Positions 31,681 through 44,121 are shown, counted from the first letter of the stretch. The stretch: DNA of 64,000 nucleotides from Nilaparvata lugens (GCF_014356525.2 NC_052509.1:28476390-28540389), one strand, 5' to 3'. Program-made: numbers and translations. Notes: a model not told the origin generated them from the sequence alone.

Positions 31681-32377
31681 TTGCGTTGGGGATAGTGCAG
31701 TCAATAAAATAATGGCAATATATACAAACACATACCAAAAAAATTGTTACTGTGGGAACTTTTTGTATGATGAATGACTTCATTGACATTCTCTACACAA
31801 TACAAATAAATAATATATTAACAGTGTATAGTTGAAATGTTAAATAAGTCTAAATCTATCCAACTCGACTGTAGTTTCATATGCAATTCAATTTGTAAGT
31901 AATATCACAAACAAAGTTATGAAATAGTCGGCATGATCTAGTCTATCCTACTTCTATAGACCTACATTTATATTTTGTATCCTCAGTCGATTCTGAACAT
32001 TCTAGAGGTTATTTCAATGAGATAAATATTCTCACACATACCTCATTCAATTTTCGTAGAAGTACCCATTGGAATGATAATTTTATATTGATAGAAATCA
32101 ATTTGAAATAAAAAAAACACATCTATTCCTGCAGTGGCATACTGGCTCTTCTTGAAATCTTGCCTCTCTCTGTCATGGCTGCTCTCAGATTTTATATCTA
32201 AATATATTTGTAATACAATAGATCACAAAGGCATTGGTGGCATTGGTATGTAATAATCTTATGGGTTGTCCCCTCAATGGCGGATTTCAATTCCAAGTAC
32301 GACACTAGCGCTGTATGTGAGTCTATACATCTTTAAGGTCTTTGTAGTTTACTATAATAGCTCGTTGGCCTTACACC
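31681..32377. other. Unassigned spacer
   Basis: No gene or repeat recognised. Confidence 0.5.
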
Positions 32378-32606
32378 TGTTATAGAATAGACACGCTGGG
32401 AAGTCTAGCCTCGGAAGCCAACATTTCACTGCCATTGGTGCCATATCACCATATCGTGACGTCAGCATCGGATAGAAAACTTTTCTGCAGAGTTTATTGT
32501 TTTCTATCCGATGCTGACGTCACGATTTGGAGATATGACAGTAGATGTTGGCTTCATCGACTTTGAGCATAATTATACAATGGGCCGTGTCTATTCTATA
32601 ACTGGT
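32378..32606. mobile_element. Foldback MITE with nested CRE-like arms
   Basis: Outer inverted repeats CTGTTATAGAATAGACACG and complement lie at about 32379 and 32587. Inner arms CGTGACGTCAGCATCGGATA and complement (32455-32482 and about 32501-32525) surround a short loop. Each inner arm holds a TGACGTCA word. Confidence 0.8.
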
Positions 32607-32654
32607 CTAAGATTGCAACCAATGGTTGCGTTCAAAGCCACTGATCAGTGAGTG

Positions 32655-33355
32655 AACGAGGAGAACCGAAGCTTAGTTTCGACTCGATCGGCTTTTGTCT
32701 GTTTGTTTGTTTGTAACGCAGTTACAGTCGCAGTTATTGTCCGATTTGGATGGAATTTGGTATGCAAGTTCTTTGAAACAAGGCGCAGAAACATATGTGT
32801 AACGATTTTTTACATCAATATTTTTAACGACCAATACATAAATTACTATTATTATCATCTATGTTACAGATAACTCAAATATTATAATCATAAAAATTAA
32901 TCAACTAGTAAATCAACAACTATTTCAGCTGTAGACAATATTTAACATCATAGACATTTCTTTAATCTCCAACTTATTTTATTCAAAACTATCAATTATT
33001 ATTTTGGTTATTTTTTTAACTGAATTTTCAGTTCATCAGGTACAATAATTATTGTATTGTATGCATTTTTTGTGCATTTTTGTGTCACTCTACAGTTACA
33101 AGTCTTTTGTTTTCCTTTTGGTATGAGATCAGAAACCGATTTGTGAGCATTCATTCTGCATAGGCAAGCCATAACATTAAATCCACTTTTCATGAAAAAC
33201 ATCATTAGCAACCTCCTGACATTGTCACCAACAAACCCATCTTATTTAGAATAATTTTCCATCTCACCATCATCTGTGAGACAATTCATCATCTAAATTG
33301 CCTACTGCATATTCCATTTTTCCGTCACTTGACCAATTTCTTATAATTAATTATT
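32655..33355. repeat. Dispersed repeat copy 2 (pair of 7561-8605)
   Basis: Shorter copy lacking the SINE-bearing segment of copy 1. Shares TTCTTTGAAACAAGGCGCAG and TTCATCATCTAAATTGCCTA blocks. Confidence 0.8.
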
Positions 33356-33540
33356 AGAAAAGTTGTAATATATGTTTATATTGTGAGTATGGAGATGATA
33401 TAAAGGTACCTCCTTGATATGTCTGGTTTCCCTGCAAACAGTGTCTCTAGCACTTTCAATGGAGAAAATAATAGATGACATGGCTAAATCTTCACAATCT
33501 ACTTGAGGGGACAAACTGGAAAATTATTATATACTAAAGA

Positions 33541-33772
33541 TCTTGGAGATTTTCGTAATCTATATTACAAAAATATATATTATATAATATCTCGCACTAA
33601 AATACCTCAATGGTAGTGTTAAATTTCAAGTGAGAGTTAACATTGGGAAGGCAAAATCTTGAAGATTTTCGTAATCTATATTACAAAAATATATATTATA
33701 TAATATCTCACACTAAAATACCTCAATGGTAGTGTTAAATTTCAAGTGAGAGTTAACATTGGGAAGGCATAG
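33541..33772. repeat. Tandem duplication, 116-bp unit x 2
   Basis: TCTTG(G/A)AGATTTTCGTAATC begins at 33541 and 33657; the two units differ at only a few positions through TTGGGAAGGCA. Confidence 0.95.
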
Positions 33773-34299
33773 GAATTGTGGGTTTATACCTCTTCAACGT
33801 CTTTGGTCTAACTGATAAAAACAAAGTCATATCAGATTCGTTCACTGATCAACACTCATCATACTTTTCTACAGATGGAAAAGAACGTAAGCAGAGTAGC
33901 TGAATGTGAACAAACATGACTGAATACGAGATTGTTTACAATTATTATATTGGACTCCATTATAATGTATTTGGGAGCACAGAAATGCATGATTACATAA
34001 ATTCAATAACATTCAAGATATCATCCAAAGCACTAACAACTCCAATAATTTGAAGGTTTTCAATTGATTATACAATGCAATTGGTTGGGTTCTAGTTTTG
34101 TTTACAAATAATAAGCAGCAGATAAACATCTGTCAGTCATGACTCATGAGCAACTGTTCAGCCACAGAATACATACAGAATGGAAGGTATCAATCTAACC
34201 AAGACTTGAGTCATGGAGTAAAGAACACTTATGAACTAATTGTTATGTATTCTGTGCTTGAGTGCACCAAGACCACGACACGTGACTGCATCATCTTGT

Positions 34300-34518
34300 T
34301 ATAGTAAGGTCCACATTATAATGGCAGTGGATAAAGATAGAAGAACAGCGTTGCCGATTCTCTGCCTTAATTAATTATATTTATACACTGTCAAAAACAT
34401 ATTTGGCATCGTTGCGGGGCTAGAAAAGGATAGTACTACCTGCTTTGTCGAATGATAGACAAGGATAGCAACATCAAAGTTTATCAAATACTGTCATTAT
34501 AACGTGGACCTCACTATA
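34300..34518. mobile_element. TA-flanked MITE, about 219 bp
   Basis: Ends ATAGTAAGGTCCACATTATA and complement of TATAACGTGGACCTCACTAT, imperfect inverted repeats of about 28 bp with TA at both borders, as in Tc1/mariner-type MITEs. Non-coding. Confidence 0.75.
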
Positions 34519-36239
34519 GACATCGAAATTACCGCCATAGTACAATACTACTTTCTTTCAAGATGGCGGATTTTGGCGTCAGGATACTAACCGACTTTTC
34601 ATTCTGTGATCAGGTTTTTTCATTGATATAGAGAATAAGAAGAGCGATATCCGCTATGATGCCACTGCGCTAGTGTAGCTACCAGAAATTTCGGGCAAGA
34701 AGTCGGGTACAGCACAGATAGTCCAGGCGCTGGCTTACATTGAGCATACATGAGAGAGGCAGAGAATTTGACTTCGGATTATTGTTAGGGGGTCTTTAGT
34801 GTATATGAAACTCGATGTCGTCACGTCCCAGGGTGGTCGACAGCTTAGGGGGGAGGGGGGTAAGTTGTAAAAAACGCGCGTTTATAAAATCGCCTGTCCT
34901 GCAGTTACTATTCATAGTACAGCTTTTAATTTTTTCTCAATACTATGTACACATAACTGGCTTTCAATGTGGTCTCATACATTTTTGCGATAAACCGCAT
35001 AGTTTTTCCGTAAAAAAATTAAATATCTCGAAAAATGTATTTTTTTATTATGTACTTTTTGTTATTTCTCGAATATTCAAGTAATTAGCCGACTTGGAGG
35101 AAAAGGCTCCCAATAAACGTTGTAGGCCGTTTCTTGCTGAATCCAATGATATATATAGTTTGGAGGTTACGATCATAGATGCGGCGGTGGGAGGGGGATA
35201 AGTAGCACTGTTACGCTGCGGCGCGGTCCTCCCCCAAGATTAATGCGCGTAATGGCCTGTCTATCGCATCGCTCCTACTAGTCTATGCATTCAAATTATG
35301 TATTTCAGGAACTCTATCTTATGTATTTTCGGTCGCTGAACACGATTTTTCAACTCTCAAGCCTTAATAATTGATAATTCTCATCATAATATACTAATTA
35401 TGGTCAAAATTACAAACTTCATCTCATTCTGCAAGGAAACTATAAGAAATGACTGTTTGAAATAAGCGAAACTTGGGTTTCAAGAAATATATTATGATAG
35501 AATAAAGATAATATTCATATATGTTTATGTTCTATTGTTTTTATCTCAAATTAATTTAATGTGAAGCGCTGCAGACTAAATTATATTATTAATTGCACAC
35601 TGGCCACGCTTACTTGATATAGTGGTCAGTTAATTTCCAAGAAATATTTGTGGAATTTCTTAGTTCTTCATGGTGGAAATGGAATTCATCATCCATTCAT
35701 TATCATAATGATTATGTTTAGTATGAAAATATTAATCTTTCGTGAATCTTCAGTTTGTCGTGAACTTTTGAGAAATTATATCCAATATATAGATATGTGT
35801 CAAATCAAAATGAAATGAAAATTTAAATATTCATTCATATTATTTCTAACAGTATTATTATAATGATATTTCACCAACTTTTGATTGATTCATCCATTAT
35901 GGTATTCCCGTTCAGACTGTTTTGAAATGGTAACAAGTTATTCAGTATCAAAATTTGGGATTCGATGGGTTTTGGGCCATGCCTGTTATTCTTTCCCAAA
36001 CATATTTATATGATTTGTAATTTTATCTACAAATGAATGAATGAATGTATGTATTCCTGCACGTAGCTAACGTATGGATTATTCCTTTATAGATTCTTGC
36101 ATGTCACATTAATAAATCTCTGCCACAGATTTAGAAATCAAGTCTCGATGGTTTGGAGAGCATATTATTGGAGTGATTCTTTTACTCTGCTGCTTCTAAT
36201 ATGTTCACTACCTTTGTTTGATTTTAGACCATAGACATG

Positions 36240-37680
36240 AAAAGCTATGTCCACCTGTATCACTCCATCTTTATTGAGAATTTTCATAACTCTTCTCATC
36301 ACAAAGTTTCCATAATCTTGCAGCGTATTGAAGTTTTGAAAAGTGAAGTAGGAGTTGAATCCAGGAGAGCCATGTCATCATTATGCGAATTTGTCAACGA
36401 TATTTAGGGATTTAGTCAAATCCACAACTAGTTTCACTTACAATTTCATGGGCCAAGTGAGATTAAGAGTTTTTTTTTCAAATATCCATCAGATGTTGAC
36501 AGAGATTGCGGTTATTGTAGAAATGCATGCTGCACTAAAACTTCAATGCTGAATTATCTTTAAACAGCTACCTAGTAAAAATACAGAGAGCAGATCTTTT
36601 TGTTCTAGAATTAACTAAGACTAGGATTTTTGTTTGATTGCATCTTGGAGAATGAAAGAACTCTGTTTCTTTTTATAGGTGAGAATACACTTTTACAATT
36701 TGCCACAACTATGTTCAGATAAAAATCGTTGGAGACCGAATAACTATTTCTTTCTATACGTTCAAAAGAGAATCACACACTTCTTCACTTGCTTCCAGAC
36801 CATTGATAACATTATGCAGATTCTGTTGTCCATCAGAGTCTTGAAGAAAAATGTTATGTTCTCTTGAGAAGATTATGCTTCTGGAAATCATTCTCATCTC
36901 TCATTATTCTTGTTTTACTTCATTAGATGACTTTCTTCACAATCTCCAGTGATATCCATAATGATGTTAACATACTTGAACAGAATATCTTTGATGGAAG
37001 ATTTATTTATATAGTAGCAGCCATTTTAGGAAAGCCTTTGAAGAACTAGCTATTCCAATCACTCAGTTTTGGATGATCGAATGAGGGTTTGCTCCAAAGC
37101 ATGATCGGTTGTCACATTTATTAAATTTTCAAGGCTTCATTTGACAGAGAGTCAATGTATTGACTGTATAGATTTAATGTTTCCTTATTGGAAATTATTT
37201 TCTACTTCTATGGGAATTTTTTTATATTTTCTAGATATGACACAGACTTTATAACATAGTTTGTGTGATTGAATTAAAAAAGTATGGGATCTTTTCTCGT
37301 ACAGTTTCTATGTGCAATACCAGAGTCCTTCCTTATGAACATGAATACAATTTAAGATAATTTAAACTATGTTACAATAATCAGTCATAAATTTCAAGTA
37401 GTCATTGATTTTGATTCTAAAAAAACTCCACAAATAGCTCCTGACTTCTTTCAAATATACTTTGACAATCTCTCATATTTGAACCGTTCATGAGTCCTTG
37501 TAGTTGTTTCATTGAATTGATTGCTTGCTCTCACACCTTAATTATACTGACCTCCCCTCAATAGATTTCCAACAGTATTCTCTCCAAATATTTCAAATTC
37601 AACAAAGATATCTCTCATTCCACTTTCATTCAAGTACCACCCCAAGACAATCAGTCAAACTCAGCCAGATGAAAAGTATC
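36240..37680 (-). other. Exon-like islands inside the inverted-arm structure
   Basis: On the minus strand several short frames look like spliced coding sequence. One (about 37660-37552) contains NESGMRDIFVEFEIFGENTV and ends at a GTCAGT donor. A second (about 37530-37424) contains NSMKQLQGLMNGSNMRDCQS. A third (36880-36760, after TTTCCAG) contains FSREHNIFLQDSDGQQN and is followed by GTATAG. I recognise no family. They may be a captured or resident host gene fragment; the evidence is composition and splice-like borders only. Confidence 0.3.
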
Positions 37681-37713
37681 TATACGTAGATATAAGTTAC
37701 AGAAATCAGTTGA

Positions 37714-37909
37714 TAAAGCTGCTTTTACACCAAAGTTATTAACAAAATGTTAATAACTTAATCTTTATAGATTCTATTAGATTGAACGGAACTTGGCAAA
37801 CACATATGTCCATCATATGTATGATATGTTATGTTCAATCTAATAGAATCTATAAAGATTAAGTTATATTAACATCTCCTTAATAACTTTGGTGTAAACG
37901 CAGCTTTAG
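37714..37909. mobile_element. Palindromic MITE, copy 2
   Basis: Same family as 30794-30983: inverted ends TTTACACCAAAGTTATTAAC and complement, and internal arms around TCTATTAGATTGAACGGAAC pairing with the reverse complement. Confidence 0.85.
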
Positions 37910-38920
37910 AGTTGTATTTCCTTTGTAATCAAATATTTAATCATGGGAGTAATTGGCAGTATTTGTGCTTCAACTGTAAATTTATATTAAGAGAATATTT
38001 TACTCCTGTTACACGGTGCTCTATATGGGGTAGCCTATATTATTTGTTTAACTTACTCCGTTACTTGACTTTCGCAATTCCAAAGTGATCATTGAACTAA
38101 ATCGAATAATTATTCTCTCTTAATGGAATATCAGTTTTTTATCGACTAAGAAACACATTAGGATTTCTAACAGGATGGTTTATCATTACAATGTAATCAT
38201 AAATAATGATAATGAGATGAAGTTTGTAATTTTGACCATAATTAGTATATTATGATGAGAATTATCAATTATTAAGGCTTGAGAGTTGAAAAATCGTGTT
38301 CAGCGACCGAAAATACATAAGATAGAGTTCCTGAAATACATAATTTGAATGCATAGACTAGTAGGAGCGATGCGATAGACAGGCCATTACGCGCATTAAT
38401 CTTGGGGGAGGACCGCGCCGCAGCGTAACAGTGCTACTTATCCCCCTCCCACCGCCGCATCTATGATCGTAACCTCCAAACTATATATATCATTGGATTC
38501 AGCAAGAAACGGCCTACAACGTTTATTGGGAGCCTTTTCCTCTAAGTCGGCTAATTACTTGAATATTCGAGAAATAACAAAAAGTACATAATAAAAAAAT
38601 ACATTTTTCGAGATATTTAATTTTTTTACGGAAAAACTATGCGGTTTATCGCAAAAATGTATGAGACCACATTGAAAGCCAGTTATGTATTCATAATATT
38701 GAGAAAAAATTAAAAGCTGTACTATGAATAGTAACTGCAGGACAGGCGATTTTATAAACGCGCGTTTTTTACAACTTACCCCCCTCCCCCCTAAGCTGTC
38801 GACCACCCTGGGACGTGACGACATCGAGTTTCATATACACTAAAGACCCCCTAACAATAATCCGAAGTCAAATTCTCTGCCTCTCTCATGTATGCTCAAT
38901 GTAAGCCAGCGCCTGGACTA

Positions 38921-39305
38921 AGAGAAGAGGACAGAGAACTCATCTAATGTTGCGCTTAATGGGTGACCAGCAGTGTGGAGTGGGTGTGGAGGGGGGTAAA
39001 ATGGGTGACTAACAGTTAGTTCTTCAACTCGCTACGAGAGATCAGTACCATCGACAGGCCTTCCCCGCTAATTCAGAAATCCCCCTCCAACAGTTGTAGT
39101 ACTCTGTCACCTACTCCCCTTGCTCCGCTATTGTCATTCCACATCCACATTCAACAAAATAAAAACAAGTCACGATTGGCAATTATCCAATACTACTAGT
39201 AGATGATCAGCTTGCTCTGCTCTGCTGTCTTACACGCACACATGCACACACCATACAGTGAATCACACACTAGTACAGTAACTTCTCAGAGAGGAGAAAG
39301 GAAAA
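38921..39305. other. Unassigned spacer
   Basis: Mixed-composition sequence with a G-rich patch near 38975-38995; nothing recognised. Confidence 0.4.
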
Positions 39306-39353
39306 TATATTCATATATTGATATATATATATATATTATATATATTCATATAT

Positions 39354-39402
<49 letters not shown>

Positions 39403-39425
39403 TATTATATATATTCATATAAAAT
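39306..39425. repeat. (TA)n microsatellite with TTCATATATTGA units
   Basis: ATATATTCATATATTGATA is followed by a long uninterrupted TA run. Overlapping frames on both strands are repeat artefacts. Confidence 0.95.
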
Positions 39426-41245
39426 ATATTCATAACTTTTGATACAATGTTCGGATCTTCCCGTACGCTCTTTCTTTTTGGCTTGTCAAGGTAGTTGGAA
39501 ATCATAATATCATGAGTCAAGTTCCTAAGAGAAATGGGAAATTTTTTGTTGAGTGTACACTGTACTTCAACCCATATTCCATACACAGAATAACGACAAT
39601 TTATTTATTCAATGTTGCATATCTTATGAAATAATACAGATATAAAATCAAAATCTAGTCAAGGATGTGAGGAATTTCCTCCTCTTCTCACTCCAATCAA
39701 CAATACTTTCGATTTCAATACCATTAGAAAGTTACAACCGATTGAAAAGGTAGTGACGATTGAAGTTTTACCATTTTTTCGCAATATTCCACTGTTAATC
39801 AAGAGTCTCTTAAACGAGGATCATGCATCATAGAAACTCATGATTGGTTCTAAATTTTATTCTATAGGAGCTCAGTTACCATAAATATTTATCTTCAACT
39901 ACTGTTTTCCATCTTAGAAATACCGAGATCGTGAATATGAGGAGAATATCTTCAATCTCTTGATATTTTCAAGTGATTGAATCTTACCATGCGTCCAAGT
40001 AAACTATGAATAAAAATGATAAAATCAACAGCATTTTTTGCGTTTCAAGTTTATCAACATGGTCGAAATTGATTAGCAGATTCAGCCACAAAGTTTCTTC
40101 TAAAAGGTCATGAAGATTATTTCTAAATCGATTTACGATTTTAGTTTTGCTCTTTATTGCTCTACTTATAATTTTGTATTATATCAAGGAAAGGAAATAC
40201 ATTTACGACAAAAATACACATACATAATAACAGGGGTAGGTAAATCTTTTTAAAGAGTATCAATCAATTTCCTCCTTATAATATACAATGAAACTGGATG
40301 TTATTTTACTGAATGCTAAGAAGATAGTTGCTCTTATAAGTTTATAATGAGAGGAATTCATTGAATTTTCAAATTACTCCCTCTTCCCCAATCTCCCGCT
40401 AGACGGCTAGCCTAACAGCATTTAGCTCATATGCAAAATTAGATCTTTCCACTATGGGTACAGTCCATGAAAAAGGTTGACAACCATTGGCTATTCAATG
40501 AAAACAAAAAGCAACTGAAATAATATTATTAAGGTTAACAATCTTTGGCTATTCAATGAAAAAAAAAGTAACTGGAACAATATTATTGTTAATGAGCAGT
40601 TTTGACATCATTTATTAAAATCATTTTAGAACAATAATAGAGAAATATAATGCTGCATTACACAGCACCTCAAGAACATGTCATTATTAAAATCATTCCA
40701 TGCTCTTTCTCAATTTTTAAGTTCAAAATCGCAATATTGTGGATTAAATTAGATTGATTTAAATTTTTTCAATTATTGAATTGAAGTACATAATGTAATA
40801 AAGTTACAAAATCTGGCCACTCATTCACTTATTGTTTTCTAGTTCTTGTTGATTAGAAATAAAAATTAATCCTCTTTGTCACTGGAGAAGCAGCGTTCAT
40901 GCAATCTGGAGAGTTGAGAGTAGCAAGTGATGAGAATAAGAAAAATGAATGTCTAGTCTATGTACTATTAGCAAAACAATGACATAGACATACATGCCTC
41001 AAGCCACAAATGCTGTCAGCAGTTGTTTTGCTGGGGGGAGAGAGTGGTGTGAACTGGTTTGTTGGAGAGGGAAGTGTAGGATGCCAATGACTCCACACTA
41101 CGTCCCACTACTACAGTACTAACTCAGCTCAGACAGAAATCGTCATTTGCGTATACAAGCGCTTTCTACCGGTATAAGTGATACTACACATAAGGCGAAA
41201 CAATAGTCGGTAAGAATGTTCCCTCTGATCTCTTCTCTGTGGGTA
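39426..41245. other. Unassigned region with a 75-bp duplication
   Basis: No gene recognised. At about 40473-40620 a block (GGTTGACAACCATTGGCTAT, then ATTCAATGAAAA) is tandemly duplicated with an approximately 75-bp period. Confidence 0.5.
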
Positions 41246-41881
41246 CAGTAGAAGCTCTCTTAACCGACCCCTACGGGACCGGACCATGGTCGGATAACGA
41301 AAAAGGTCGGTTAAACCGAATAATATTGTAAATAGTCGTAATAGGTGTTAAAAACATTCAAACACGTGAAAAAAGCTTTTAAAAACTGTTGCTAAACTTT
41401 TAAAACTACTGTAGCCATTACTCACCCAATAGTCCTTAAATATGATCTTCCATGTCCCTTGATGAACACCGACACCGAGTTCATCACTAATGCTTTTGAC
41501 AGATTCCCCTTTATCAAGCCGTTCTATTGCTTTTAGTTTTTGTTCCATCATCACAACCAGTCTCTTACGTTTAACACCACTCATTTTACACTACTGTACT
41601 TTACACTAACAAAGTCAATTACATAAACAATTATGGTATTAAAAACTGTTAAATATCAAAGTTTGCAAACACAGTTAGCACACTAGAAACTTCCCGCACA
41701 TAATATTGAGAGCAACTGACTGAATTTTGACTTGCTACGGAATCATATGTTTGACCTGTTGAAACATGGAAGTTATTTTTGGATCATTATTGCAGCAGCA
41801 GTGGAAGTTTGTATATTCCTGGAAATGGTCGGTTAATCCGACAGGCGGTTGATCCGAGGTCGGTTAAGAGAGCTTCTACTG
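41246..41881. mobile_element. Tigger/pogo-like non-autonomous element
   Basis: Terminal inverted repeats CAGTAGAAGCTCTCTTAACC and complement, flanked by TA on both sides (41244-41245 and 41882-41883), the pogo/Tigger signature. At 636 bp it is an internal-deletion derivative keeping only the start of the transposase. Confidence 0.9.
41348..41584 (-). pseudogene. Tigger-type transposase N-terminus (CENP-B-like HTH)
   Basis: MSGVKRKRLVVMMEQKLKAI and DKGESVKSISDELGVGV form the psq-type helix-turn-helix at the N-terminus of pogo/Tigger transposases, which binds the terminal repeats. After about 42 residues the family similarity ends (HQGTWKIIFKDYW may be a bridge) and no DDE domain follows, so the protein is truncated. 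Confidence 0.85.
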
Positions 41882-42302
41882 TATTTGTATTCGCTGTGTA
41901 GAAAAAAAGCCTTCTTCAAATGATAATATTTTTTTATTGAAGCAATGAAAACTATTCAAAGTATGGTAGTTTCATGAAGTGCTTATGGATGTACGAATCT
42001 GCATGCACCAGATAAAAATATTTCTTATCATACATAAGTATTTTTATATTTTCATCAGTCATGATTCATGCAGGCTTAGGTTGATTCATTATCACTATTT
42101 GCCAAGTAATAAAATATAAGTTTCAGTAATATTATAATAAATATTTTATTTCCATAGATCCAATATAGGTATCCATATTCCATTCCATTAATTTGTCTTA
42201 TATTGTAATATTTTGTGAACTATGAAAATATTGTATGCTAAATTTGTATTATAAAAAATATTATTCACTAAAATTGTCTATAAATTCTTCATCATTGCTA
42301 TT

Positions 42303-42715
42303 GTTTTATTTTTCCCGTTCCTATAATATGTAGTTATTTATTATCTTATATTAAATATAGGAGTATAGAGTATAGTTAGGTACCTATACTTAAGTTGCAA
42401 AACGAATGAGAAACAGTTTCACGAAATATTGTGATAATGGTTAATTTATTATTATTTGCCATCTAATGGAATATACGGTAATATTAGCGATCTATAATTT
42501 TTGTTTTATTTTTCCCGTTCTTATAATATGCAGTTATTTATGATCTTATATTAAATATAGGAGTATATAGTATAGTTAGTACCTATACTTAAGTTGCAAA
42601 ACGAATGGAAACAGTTTCACAAAATATTGTGATAACAGTTGATTTATTATTATTTGCCATCTAATAAAATATACGGTAATATTAGCGTTCTATAATAAAT
42701 GTTTTATTTTCCATA
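42303..42715. repeat. Tandem duplication, 200-bp unit x 2
   Basis: GTTTTATTTTTCCCGTTC starts at 42303 and 42503, and the units stay closely similar through ACGGTAATATTAGCG; a third partial start occurs at about 42702. Confidence 0.93.
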
Positions 42716-43342
42716 TCCTAAATACATGGTAATAGGAAAATATTGTAAAAATGAGATTCATTTGCTAATAGAATGGATCAAAATCTGTAGTGAGGTAGGT
42801 TCACTAAATTAGATGTTTGGTCGAGTTAAAAATAATGTTCAATGAACAAATCATTGTATCATATGGTAATGGAAATGACAAAAAGTTGAAAAAAAAATTA
42901 TATTGAAATCCATCAAGTATGTCGAAAGATATAACACAATGAAAGTCGATGTTTTCCCATATAAGTCTGTCTGGGCGCCTGACTTCTTGCCCGATATTCA
43001 ATGGCGACGAGAAATGAAGGAGGCATCATGCTTCCAAACGCTTGAAGGTATAGCTTAGTCATCTAACTATATATATATATCAATGGGTTTTTTACGGAAC
43101 GTAAAAAAAGACGATGGAATTGATCAGTGGCTTCGAACGCAACCGGGAATGGGAGACCGTGAAAATATAATTCGTAATTGGAATTTTGTTGGTTACCATT
43201 TCAGATGTGATAACAAGCATCAGCGCTCTTATTTCGCTTGCCTGTTGCCAGTAGATCATCGATGACAATGAGTAGACTATGATGACGTCATAATTTATCA
43301 GAGCTTCAGTTGTTGAGCCTGAAGTAATAGTAGGTATTGGTT
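42716..43342. other. Unassigned upstream flank of IFT122
   Basis: No exon recognised. A 24-bp word beginning TGATCAGTGGCTTCGAACGC (about 43119) also occurs inverted near 32615-32645, so part of it is repeat-derived. Confidence 0.4.
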
Positions 43343-43506
43343 GACCGCATTTGTCGGGAGGTGCAGAAATAAAAATCGACCGCATCTGTCACCTCATGAC
43401 ACGACAAACTGGGTCTGCTCAGGAATATGACCCAGTCTGTCGCTGACCACATTTGTCGTTAACCCAGTTTGTCTTCAGTATGAAATGAGGATCGACCTAG
43501 CTTGTC
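43343..43506. promoter_or_regulatory. Cluster of seven GACC-(N)-TGTC 13-14-mers upstream of IFT122
   Basis: Near-copies of GACCCANTTTGTCG lie at 43343, 43378, 43402 (inverted), 43429, 43445, 43461 and 43493. The ends GAC and GTC are complementary. They lie 250-400 bp before the IFT122 ATG. They could be a transcription-factor site array or a local repeat. Confidence 0.55.
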
Positions 43507-43531
43507 GTCAACCCACTGAGGCCTGTTTGAT

Positions 43532-43545
43532 GTTGCCTAGGCGAC
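43532..43545 (+). promoter_or_regulatory. X-box (RFX/DAF-19 site) of IFT122
   Basis: GTTGCC TA GGCGAC fits the X-box consensus RYYNYY-N1-3-RRNRAC at every position. It stands 204 bp upstream of the IFT122 start codon, within the usual range for ciliary genes. RFX factors are known to drive IFT genes through this site. Confidence 0.8.
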
Positions 43546-43748
43546 TAGCCTGTTTTGTTTTGGTTTCTCTTCTCTACATACATAGAGCCTACTGTCAAAA
43601 AAATGTTACAATCGTTAAAGTCTCTTGGTTTTCAAGTCTATACTTTCTTGCTAGAGATATACATCTATTTATAGTTATTAATATACATAGACTTAGTTGA
43701 AGTTTAATTACTTACTGAACTTTTTTACAAAAATGCATTGATTTTACA

Positions 43749-43807
43749 ATGCGATCCGTACCGGCTTGGGTTGACAAAGTTCAGGACCGTGATAAGTTAG
43801 AACAGTG
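43749..43807 (+). CDS. IFT122: IFT122 coding exon 1
   Basis: ATG opens 19 codons (MRSVPAWVDKVQDRDKLEQ) plus TG, then the donor GTGAGT at 43808. IFT122 proteins begin with a Met-Arg-x-Val/Ile...Trp-x-Asp stretch leading to a conserved Cys at the start of the first WD repeat. The split TG joins the C that opens exon 2 to make that Cys. IFT122 is a core subunit of IFT-A, which drives retrograde traffic and ciliary entry of receptors. The upstream X-box supports the start. The 5' UTR border is not visible. Confidence 0.88.
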
Positions 43808-44121
43808 GTGAGTTATTCAAATATAAAATAAATAAAATCAAGTAATCATTTTTTTTGTATTAATTGCTCTACATTTTTTATAATATAGATTATTTCATAC
43901 AGCACATAGAATATAGAATTCCAACTAACCTCGATAATTTTAGGATACCTACCTACGGTAATTTTTTACCGATGATAAAATTTCAAAAAGACTACAAGGT
44001 ACAATTTTTACCGGATATAAGTTGATAGGCAATGGCATAATAATTTTAAAATTGCAGTTTGTAAGTTATAATCAGAATTAAATTAATGTCACTAATCATT
44101 GTTTACAAATTATTGATGTTT

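Larger units (their letters stand above)
34719..38920. mobile_element. 4.2-kb structure with 710-bp inverted arms
   Basis: The left arm (34719-35428) and right arm (38211-38920) are nearly identical inverted copies of equal length, ending TAGTCCAGGCGC / GCGCCTGGACTA. The 2.8-kb centre is unique apart from a MITE at 37714-37909. No transposase is recognised. A foldback transposon or inverted duplication explains it; matched 89-aa frames in the arms arise from duplication and are not considered genes. Confidence 0.85.

Noticed and set aside
36240..36370. Similarity of a minus-strand island (MRRVMKILNKDGVIQV) to a methyltransferase of the METTL9/DREV type
   Set aside because: Only a few residues agree with what I remember of the family and no SAM-binding motif is seen.
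34815..38824. Matched 89-aa frames in the inverted arms
   Set aside because: Their similarity follows from the DNA duplication; no domain, and no excess of synonymous change is visible.
39203..39586. Frames rich in I and Y around the TA run
   Set aside because: Artefacts of the (TA)n microsatellite.
43083..43385. 60- and 97-aa frames upstream of IFT122
   Set aside because: No domain, overlap on opposite strands, and part is shared with a dispersed repeat near 32.6 kb.
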